The notes under the pieces were generated by a model. It was not told the DNA's origin and searched no databases. It saw only the letters and a list, made by a program, of their open reading frames with translations. Source: Myxococcales bacterium (GTDB lineage: Bacteria; Myxococcota; Myxococcia; Myxococcales; Anaeromyxobacteraceae). From it: a stretch of DNA of 5,332 bases. The number at the start of each line of letters is the position of its first letter. Within the stretch, counting starts at the first letter, position 1. Shown in pieces: positions 1 to 4,571 of this stretch. The position numbers and the translations under genes are program-made. The stretch covers positions 1 through 5,332 of the forward strand of contig JAJXSQ010000179.1 in NCBI GenBank assembly GCA_021784495.1, given 5' to 3'.

Positions 1-1119
1 GTGACCGCGGCGCGGCCCGGGCCGCCGGCCGAGCGCTTCATGCGGCTCGCCATCGCCGAGGCGACGCGGGGGCTCGGCAGGACCAGCCCGAACCCGGCCG
101 TGGGCGCGGTGCTCGTCCGCGGCGGGCGGGTGATCGCGCGCGGGCACCACGCGCGGGCCGGCGAGCCGCACGCCGAGGTCGTGGCGCTGGCCGCGGCCGG
201 CGCCCGGGCGCGCGGCGCCGACCTCTACACCACGCTCGAGCCCTGCGACCACTTCGGCAAGACGCCGCCCTGCAGCGTGGCGATCGCCGCCGCCGGGGTC
301 CGGCGCGTCTTCGTCGGCTCGCGCGATCCCAACCCGGTGGTCGACGGCCGGGGGCTCGCGCGGCTCCGCCGCGCCGGGGTCGAGGTGCGGACCGGGATCC
401 TCCCCGCCGAGTGCGACCGGCTCAACGAGGCCTGGTTCCACTTCATCACCACCGGGCGCCCCTTCGTCACCCTGAAGGTGGCCGCGACGCTCGACGGCCG
501 CATCGCCACCCGCGCCGGCGACTCCCGCTGGGTGAGCGGCCCGGAGGCGCGCGCCTGGGTCCACCGGCTCCGGGACCGGGTGGACGCGGTGCTGGTGGGG
601 AGGGAGACGGCGCGCCTCGACGATCCCCGGCTGACCACCCGCCTCCCCGGCGGCGGCGGCCACGATCCGCTGCGGGTGGTGCTCGACACCCGGTTGTCGC
701 TCCCGCCCACCCTCCGCCTCTTCCGGCAGCGCTCCCGGGCGGCGACGCTCCTGGTCCACGCCGCCGGCCGGCGCCGGGCGCCGGCGCGGGGGGTCGAGCT
801 GCTCCGCTGCCGGCGCGGGCCGGGCGGCCTCGACCTCCGCGATCTGCTCGACAAGCTCGGGGTCCGCGGGGTGACCCACCTGCTGGTCGAGGGCGGCGGG
901 GCGGTGGCCGGGTCCTTCCTCGCGGCGGGGCTGGTCGACCGGCTGGCCCTCTTCCTCGCCCCGCGGATCCTGGGGGAGGGCCGGGGCTTCGGCCCGCCCG
1001 GCGCCCCGGCGCGGATCGCCGACGCGGTCGCGGTGGCCGGCCTCGAGGTGGAGCGGCTCGGGGCCGATCTGCTCGTCACCGGTCGCCCGGCGCTGGCGGG
1101 CGCCGCGCCGCGGGTCTAG
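1..1119 (+). CDS. ribD: Bifunctional riboflavin biosynthesis protein RibD (pyrimidine deaminase / reductase)
   Basis: Cytosolic enzyme of 372 residues that deaminates 2,5-diamino-6-ribosylamino-pyrimidinone 5'-phosphate and then reduces the ribosyl side chain with NADPH. The N-terminal cytidine-deaminase-like domain (about 10-145) has the PNPAVGAVLV segment at 30-39, the zinc/catalytic HAE at 57-59 and the zinc-cysteine motif PCDHFGKTPPC at 81-91 (Cys82, Cys91). DPNPVVDGRGL follows at 109-119. The C-terminal reductase domain (about 152-365) has LKVAATLDGRIAT at 158-170, DDPRLTTR at 207-214 and VEGGG at 296-300. Length is normal for the family. The usual VGxxTVLxDDP stretch reads VGRETARLDDP here, a mild deviation. 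The GTG start at base 1 fits the usual short leader before the first helix, but nothing upstream is visible, so the start is not independently confirmed; Met14 would cut into the domain. It heads the rib cluster and ends 14 bases before ribE. Confidence 0.95.
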   Translation: MTAARPGPPAERFMRLAIAEATRGLGRTSPNPAVGAVLVRGGRVIARGHHARAGEPHAEVVALAAAGARARGADLYTTLEPCDHFGKTPPCSVAIAAAGVRRVFVGSRDPNPVVDGRGLARLRRAGVEVRTGILPAECDRLNEAWFHFITTGRPFVTLKVAATLDGRIATRAGDSRWVSGPEARAWVHRLRDRVDAVLVGRETARLDDPRLTTRLPGGGGHDPLRVVLDTRLSLPPTLRLFRQRSRAATLLVHAAGRRRAPARGVELLRCRRGPGGLDLRDLLDKLGVRGVTHLLVEGGGAVAGSFLAAGLVDRLALFLAPRILGEGRGFGPPGAPARIADAVAVAGLEVERLGADLLVTGRPALAGAAPRV

Positions 1120-1121
1120 GA
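1118..1121 (+). promoter_or_regulatory. Ribosome binding site of ribE
   Basis: AGGA overlaps the TAG stop of ribD and lies 12 bases before the ATG at 1134. It is the only Shine-Dalgarno-like sequence in the short gap and its spacing is slightly long. Translation of ribE may therefore depend partly on ribosomes finishing ribD. Confidence 0.45.
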
Positions 1122-1133
1122 TCGCCGGCTCGC

Positions 1134-1781
1134 ATGTTCACGGGACTCGTCGCCGATGTCGGCTCGGTGGTGCGGATCTCCCCGCGGGCGGGGGGGGCGC
1201 GCCTGGTCCTCCGGCCCGCCGCGCTGCCGGTGGACGAGCTCGCGCCCGGCGAGAGCGTCTGCTGCTCGGGCGCCTGCCTCACGGTGGTGGAGCGCGGGGA
1301 CGGGCTGGTCGCGTTCGACGCCGTCCCGGAGACGCTCGCCCGGACGACGCTCGGGGCCTGGCGCCCCGGCACCCGGGTCAACCTGGAGCGTGCGCTGCGG
1401 CTCTCGGATCGGCTCGGAGGCCACCTCGTCGCCGGCCACGTGGACGCGGTGGGCGAGGTGCTCTCCCGCGCCGCCGAGGGGGCGGGCGCGCGGCTGACCC
1501 TCTCGCTCCCGGCGGCGATCGCGCCGCTGGTGGCGGAGAAGGGCTCGATCGCGGTGGACGGGGTCTCGCTCACCGTCGCGGTGGCCGGGCGCGACCGCAT
1601 CGAGCTCGCGCTCATCCCCGAGACGCTGGCCCGGACGACCCTGGGCGACGCCCGCCCCGGCGTCCGGGTCAACCTCGAGGCCGATCTGGTGGCGCGCCAC
1701 CTGGCCCGGCTGCGGGAGTGGGGGCCGCTCGACGCCGGCGCCCTCGCGGCGTGGGGCTATCCGGCAGGGGAGAGCACGTGA
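1134..1781 (+). CDS. ribE: Riboflavin synthase, alpha chain
   Basis: Converts two molecules of 6,7-dimethyl-8-ribityllumazine into riboflavin and the pyrimidine intermediate, the last step of the pathway. The product of 215 residues is normal for the family and consists of two repeated lumazine-binding barrels. It opens with the hallmark MFTGLV, which fixes the ATG start even though the reading frame is open far upstream. Barrel 1 has GESVCCSGACLTVV at 39-52, including Ser41 and Cys48, and GGHLVAGHVDAVG at 95-107, including His97 and His102. Phe2, Ser41, Cys48, His97 and His102 match positions I recall as conserved or functionally important in the E. coli enzyme. Barrel 2 has GSIAVDGVSLTV at 137-148 and ends with NLEADLVARHLARL at 180-193. 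The second halves of the barrels share a nearly identical stretch (65-85 and 162-182). The TGA stop overlaps the ribBA GTG. This symbol follows E. coli; the gene is called ribC or ribB in some organisms. Confidence 0.96.
   Translation: MFTGLVADVGSVVRISPRAGGARLVLRPAALPVDELAPGESVCCSGACLTVVERGDGLVAFDAVPETLARTTLGAWRPGTRVNLERALRLSDRLGGHLVAGHVDAVGEVLSRAAEGAGARLTLSLPAAIAPLVAEKGSIAVDGVSLTVAVAGRDRIELALIPETLARTTLGDARPGVRVNLEADLVARHLARLREWGPLDAGALAAWGYPAGEST
1326..1388 (+). repeat. Intragenic repeat in ribE, copy 1
   Basis: Encodes RibE residues 65-85, beginning PETLARTTLG and ending RVNLE. It matches residues 162-182 (bases 1617-1679) at 18 of 21 positions; only the residues at offsets 11, 12 and 16 differ. 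It reflects the known two-barrel duplication of riboflavin synthase. Confidence 0.7.
1617..1679 (+). repeat. Intragenic repeat in ribE, copy 2
   Basis: Encodes RibE residues 162-182 and is the partner of bases 1326-1388. The start-to-start distance is 97 codons, the length of one lumazine-binding barrel. Confidence 0.7.
1766..1772 (+). promoter_or_regulatory. Ribosome binding site that fixes the GTG start of ribBA
   Basis: AGGGGAG lies five bases before GTG 1778, inside the last codons of ribE. This good Shine-Dalgarno sequence supports GTG 1778 as the ribBA start over the in-frame ATG at 1718, which would overlap ribE by about 60 bases and add a non-conserved arginine-rich leader. Confidence 0.75.
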
Positions 1782-3082
1782 CGCACTCGACGCAGCGGTC
1801 CGTGGAGCGGGTGGAGCGGGCGATCGACCGGATCCGCGCCGGCGGGATCGTCATCATGGTCGACGACGAGGACCGCGAGAACGAGGGCGACCTCTGCATG
1901 GCGGCCGAGCTCGTCACCCCGGCCGCGGTCAACTTCATGGCCAAGCACGGCCGGGGGCTCGTCTGCCTCTCCCTCACCGAGGAGAAGGTGGGCCGGCTGC
2001 GCCTCCCGCTCATGGTGGAGGAGGGGGCGAACACCAGCTCCTTCGGGACCGCGTTCACCGTCTCGATCGAGGCGCGCAAGGGGGTCACCACCGGGATCTC
2101 GGCCCGCGACCGCGCCCACACCATCCTCACCGCGGTCCGGGACGACTGCCGGCCGGAGGACCTGGCGCGCCCGGGGCACGTCTTCCCCCTCCGCGCCCGG
2201 AGCGGCGGCGTGCTGGTGCGCGCCGGCCAGACCGAGGGCTCGGTCGACCTGGCGCGGCTCGCCGGGCTCCGCCCGGCGGGCGTGATCTGCGAGGTGATGA
2301 ACGACGACGGCACGATGGCCCGCCGCCCCGAGCTCGAGCTCCTGGCCGCGCGCCACGAGCTCCCGATCGTGTCGGTCGCCGACCTGATCGCCTACCGGAT
2401 GCTGAAGGACACCCTGGTCCGGCGGGCCGCGGAGGCGCCGCTGCCGACCGCGCAGGGCGAGTTCCGGGCGGTCGCCTACGAGAACGACGTCGACCGGCAC
2501 CAGCACGTGGCGCTCGTCATGGGGCGCTGGCGCCCGGCGGAGCCGGTGCTGGTGCGGGTCCACTCGAAGTGCCTCACCGGCGACGTCTTCGGCTCGATCC
2601 GCTGCGACTGCGGCCCGCAGCTGCAGGCGGCGGTCCGCCAGATCGCGCGGGCCGGGAAGGGCGTCCTCCTCTACCTCGACCAGGAGGGGCGCGGGATCGG
2701 GCTGGTCAACAAGCTGAAGGCGTACAACCTGCAGGATCAGGGGCTCGACACCGCCGAGGCGAACGTGCGGCTGGGGTTCAAGCCGGACCTCCGGGACTAC
2801 GGGCTCGGCGCCCAGATGCTGCGCGACCTCGGCGTCCGCAAGATGCGCCTGCTCACCAACAACCCGAAGAAGATCGTCGGCCTCGAGGGGTACGGGCTCG
2901 AGGTGGTGGAGAGGGTCCCCCTCGAGACGCCGCCCACCTCGCGAAACCTCGCCTACCTCGTCACCAAGCGTGACAAGATGGGCCACCTCCTCACCCTGGC
3001 GCCGGCCCCGCCGGCCCCGCCGGCGCGGCGCGCGCGGCGGGTCGGGGCCGCCGCCGGCGCCCGGAAAGGACGCAAGCCATGA
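1778..3082 (+). CDS. ribBA: Bifunctional 3,4-dihydroxy-2-butanone-4-phosphate synthase / GTP cyclohydrolase II
   Basis: A 434-residue fusion supplying both precursors of riboflavin. The RibB half (about 8-205), which acts on ribulose 5-phosphate, has DDEDRENEGD at 29-38 (Glu34 as metal ligand), GVTTGISA, RPGHVFPLRA at 131-140 (His134) and CEVMNDDG. The usual RxGHTEA motif reads RAGQTEG, so the metal-ligand histidine is Gln151. The RibA half (about 210-405), which opens GTP, has zinc cysteines 265, 276 and 278, QEGRGIGL at 302-309, Tyr316 in KLKAY, and the catalytic pair Asp337/Arg339 in LGFKPDLRDY. Tyr316 is the residue whose replacement by Met in Streptomyces paralogues changes the product, so normal GTP cyclohydrolase II chemistry is expected. 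Here the motif HSEC reads HSKC (Lys264). Residues 406-434 form an Ala/Pro/Arg/Lys tail beyond the usual GHLL ending. The GTG start overlaps the ribE stop (GTGA), and the stop overlaps the ribH ATG (ATGA). Confidence 0.95.
   Translation: MTHSTQRSVERVERAIDRIRAGGIVIMVDDEDRENEGDLCMAAELVTPAAVNFMAKHGRGLVCLSLTEEKVGRLRLPLMVEEGANTSSFGTAFTVSIEARKGVTTGISARDRAHTILTAVRDDCRPEDLARPGHVFPLRARSGGVLVRAGQTEGSVDLARLAGLRPAGVICEVMNDDGTMARRPELELLAARHELPIVSVADLIAYRMLKDTLVRRAAEAPLPTAQGEFRAVAYENDVDRHQHVALVMGRWRPAEPVLVRVHSKCLTGDVFGSIRCDCGPQLQAAVRQIARAGKGVLLYLDQEGRGIGLVNKLKAYNLQDQGLDTAEANVRLGFKPDLRDYGLGAQMLRDLGVRKMRLLTNNPKKIVGLEGYGLEVVERVPLETPPTSRNLAYLVTKRDKMGHLLTLAPAPPAPPARRARRVGAAAGARKGRKP
3002..3019 (+). repeat. Two tandem copies of a 9-base unit in the ribBA tail
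   Basis: CCGGCCCCG occurs at 3002-3010 and again at 3011-3019, followed by a degenerate third copy at 3020-3028. In the ribBA frame it encodes a repeated Pro-Ala-Pro. It is probably a small slippage-derived expansion in a poorly constrained tail. Confidence 0.6.
3065..3070 (+). promoter_or_regulatory. Ribosome binding site of ribH
   Basis: AAAGGA ends eight bases before ATG 3079, inside the last codons of ribBA. Strength and spacing are good, and it supports the ATGA overlap start of ribH. Confidence 0.75.
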
Positions 3083-3570
3083 ACGTGCACGAGGGAACGC
3101 TGATCGCCACCGGGCTCCGGTTCGGCCTGGTGGTCGCCCGCTTCAACTCGCTCATCACCGACCAGCTCCTCGCCGGGGCGGCCGACACCCTGCGGCGCCA
3201 CGGCGCCGCCGACGCCGACCTGGACGTCTACCGCTGCCCGGGCACCTTCGAGCTGCCGGCCCTCCTCCGGCGCGTGGCGGCGAGCGGCCGGCACGACGCG
3301 GTGATCGCGCTCGGCGCGGTGATCCGCGGCGGCACCCCGCACTTCGACTTCGTCGCCGCCGAGGCGACCAAGGGCGTGGCCCAGGTGGCGATGGAGGCCG
3401 CCTGCGCCGTCTCGATGGGGATCCTGACCTGCGACACCATGGAGCAGGCGCTCGAGCGCGCCGGGGTGAAGGCCGGCAACAAGGGGGCGGAGGCGGCGGC
3501 CGCGGCCATCGAGCAGGCCCAGGTCCTGCGGTCCCTCGCCGGCGCGCGCCGGGCCAAGGGGGCCCGTTGA
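3079..3570 (+). CDS. ribH: 6,7-dimethyl-8-ribityllumazine synthase
   Basis: Condenses the aminouracil product of the RibD branch with dihydroxybutanone phosphate to form lumazine, the substrate of RibE. The 163-residue length is typical. Substrate-binding segments are VARFNSLIT at 19-27 (Phe22), PGTFELP at 54-60 and GAVIRGGTPHFDFVAAE at 79-95, with His88 as the expected proton-transfer residue. GILTCDTMEQALERAG at 113-128 and KAGNKG at 130-135 follow, with Arg126 in the place of the phosphate-binding arginine. Family members usually have PGAFEIP and GATPHFD, so Thr56 and Gly85 are small variations. RibH proteins form pentamers or 60-mer capsids that can enclose riboflavin synthase; which form occurs here cannot be read from the sequence. 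ATG 3079 overlaps the ribBA stop, and the TGA overlaps the TTG start of nusB. Confidence 0.96.
   Translation: MNVHEGTLIATGLRFGLVVARFNSLITDQLLAGAADTLRRHGAADADLDVYRCPGTFELPALLRRVAASGRHDAVIALGAVIRGGTPHFDFVAAEATKGVAQVAMEAACAVSMGILTCDTMEQALERAGVKAGNKGAEAAAAAIEQAQVLRSLAGARRAKGAR
3556..3562 (+). promoter_or_regulatory. Ribosome binding site that supports the TTG start of nusB
   Basis: AAGGGGG lies four bases before TTG 3567, inside the last codons of ribH. No ATG or GTG lies close by in the nusB frame, so this site decides the rare TTG start. Confidence 0.65.
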
Positions 3571-3998
3571 CCGCCGGCCGGCGAACCCGCGCGCGGGAGC
3601 GCGCGCTCCAGGCGCTCTACCAGATCGACGTCGCCGCCGCCGGCATCGACGACGCGCTCCAGAGCTTCTGGCGGAGCTTCGAGCCGACCGAGCGGGAGGT
3701 GCAGCTCCTGGCCGAGGGGCTGGTGCGCGGCGTGGCCGTCGACCGCCAGGCCGTCGACGACCTGATCGACGGCGCCTCGACCAACTGGCGGCTCGACCGG
3801 ATGGCCCGGGTGGACCGGAACGTCCTCCGGCTCGCGACCTGGGAGTTCCTGCGGGGCGACGCGCCGGTGAAGGTGGTCATGAACGAGGCGATCGAGCTCG
3901 CCAAGAAGTACGGCTCGGAGAGCAGCGGCGGGTTCGTGAACGGCGTGCTCGACCGGATCGCCCAGGGGCTGCCGGCGGCGCGGCGCGGCGAGGGCTGA
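3567..3998 (+). CDS. nusB: Transcription antitermination factor NusB
   Basis: All-helical RNA-binding protein that pairs with ribosomal protein S10 (NusE) on boxA RNA to keep RNA polymerase processive through rRNA operons. The 143-residue length is typical. The N-terminus GRRTRARERALQALYQID at 4-21 matches the family's basic RNA-binding helix. A middle helix contains NWRLDRMARVDRNVLRLA. The C-terminus carries the signature NEAIELAKKYGSESSGGFVNGVLDRI. The start is taken as TTG 3567: it overlaps the ribH stop (TTGA), has a good ribosome binding site, and puts the conserved arginines right after the start. The frame is open much further upstream, but that part is a shadow of ribBA and ribH. Pairing with ribH is common in bacteria. 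The stop overlaps the next start (TGATG). Confidence 0.94.
   Translation: MTAGRRTRARERALQALYQIDVAAAGIDDALQSFWRSFEPTEREVQLLAEGLVRGVAVDRQAVDDLIDGASTNWRLDRMARVDRNVLRLATWEFLRGDAPVKVVMNEAIELAKKYGSESSGGFVNGVLDRIAQGLPAARRGEG
3990..3994 (+). promoter_or_regulatory. Ribosome binding site of the M17-like gene
   Basis: GAGGG ends three bases before ATG 3998. The spacing is short, so coupling to nusB translation through the TGATG overlap may matter more than direct binding. Confidence 0.4.
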
Positions 3999-4537
3999 TG
4001 CGGCGGCTGGAGATCGCCGAGCTCTCGCTGGCCACGCTCGACGCCCTCGACGTCGACGCGATCGCGGTGCTGGTCGGGCCGGAGCGCCCGCTCCCGGGGC
4101 TCGGGGGGCTCGTCGACTGGCGGCTCGCCGGCGCGCTCACCCGCGCGCTGCGCGCCGGGCTCTACGGCGGCGCGCCGGGGGAGGCCCTCCTCCTCCCGAC
4201 GGCCGGGCGGCTGCCGGTGGGGCGGGTCGTGGCCATCGGCCTCCCGTCGCCCGACGGGCTCGCCGACTTCGCGCGGGCGGCCCGGCGCGCCTGCGAGGTG
4301 ATGGTCCGCGCGGGCGCGACCGCGTTCGCCACCGCCCTCCCGTCGGTCGACGGGGCGGCGCTCCCCGAGGTGGCGCGCGCCTGGCTCGACGCCGGCGCCG
4401 GGCTGCCCTCGACCCGCGAGGTCCTGCTCGGCGATCCCCGGGCGCTCCTCGAGGCGCTCGGGGCGGCGCGCGCCGCCGCCGGCGCCGCGGTCGAGCTCGC
4501 TGCCTTCCCGGCGCGGCCGGCGGCGATGGTACGATGA
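3998..4537 (+). CDS. Stand-alone peptidase M17 (leucyl aminopeptidase) N-terminal-like domain protein
   Basis: A 179-residue protein that looks like the N-terminal, macro-domain-like regulatory half of M17 leucyl aminopeptidases and lacks the catalytic half. The support is the order of elements: a first strand LDVDAIAVLVG at 17-27, a short helix region ending GLYGGAPGEALLLP at 54-67, then RVVAIGLPSPDGLADFARAARRA, split as strand RVVAIGLP (76-83) and helix (86-105), then the strand ATAFATALP at 107-115. None of the metal-binding motifs of the catalytic domain (for example NTDAEGR) is present and the stop is clean, so there is no sign of a recent truncation. The Ala/Leu-rich C-terminus (about 146-179) is not recognised. 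No signal peptide or membrane segment is seen, so it is probably cytosolic. Function is unknown; position between nusB and cheA gives little guidance. The family assignment is by eye and could be wrong. Confidence 0.65.
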   Translation: MRRLEIAELSLATLDALDVDAIAVLVGPERPLPGLGGLVDWRLAGALTRALRAGLYGGAPGEALLLPTAGRLPVGRVVAIGLPSPDGLADFARAARRACEVMVRAGATAFATALPSVDGAALPEVARAWLDAGAGLPSTREVLLGDPRALLEALGAARAAAGAAVELAAFPARPAAMVR

Positions 4538-4544
4538 GCGGAGC

Positions 4545-4562
4545 GGGCGCCACGGGGCGCCC
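4545..4562 (+). repeat. GC hairpin in the gap before cheA
   Basis: A perfect 7-base-pair inverted repeat (GGGCGCC at 4545-4551 with GGCGCCC at 4556-4562) encloses a four-base loop, nine bases before the cheA ATG. No T-run follows, so it is not a standard intrinsic terminator. It could hinder ribosome access to cheA or mark a processing point. In DNA this GC-rich such stems also arise by chance. Confidence 0.35.
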
Positions 4563-4571
4563 CCGCCCACG

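Noticed and set aside
225..1079. A 284-codon open frame on the minus strand under ribD
   Set aside because: Antisense shadow of ribD with Ser/Arg/Pro-rich product and no motif.
411..1133. Upstream extension of the ribE frame from 411
   Set aside because: This part is an out-of-frame shadow of ribD; the family N-terminus MFTGLV starts exactly at ATG 1134.
1718..1777. Upstream ATG at 1718 as the ribBA start
   Set aside because: It would overlap ribE and add a non-conserved arginine-rich leader, while GTG 1778 has a good ribosome binding site and matches the family start.
1757..2986. A 409-codon open frame on the minus strand under ribBA
   Set aside because: Exact antisense shadow of ribBA, rich in Arg, Leu, His and Val with no recognisable domain.
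2970..3566. Upstream extension of the nusB frame from 2970
   Set aside because: It is an out-of-frame shadow of ribBA and ribH; the conserved NusB N-terminus begins right after TTG 3567.
4545..4562. Rho-independent terminator between the M17-like gene and cheA
   Set aside because: A stem exists but no T-run follows it; the downstream bases are C-rich.
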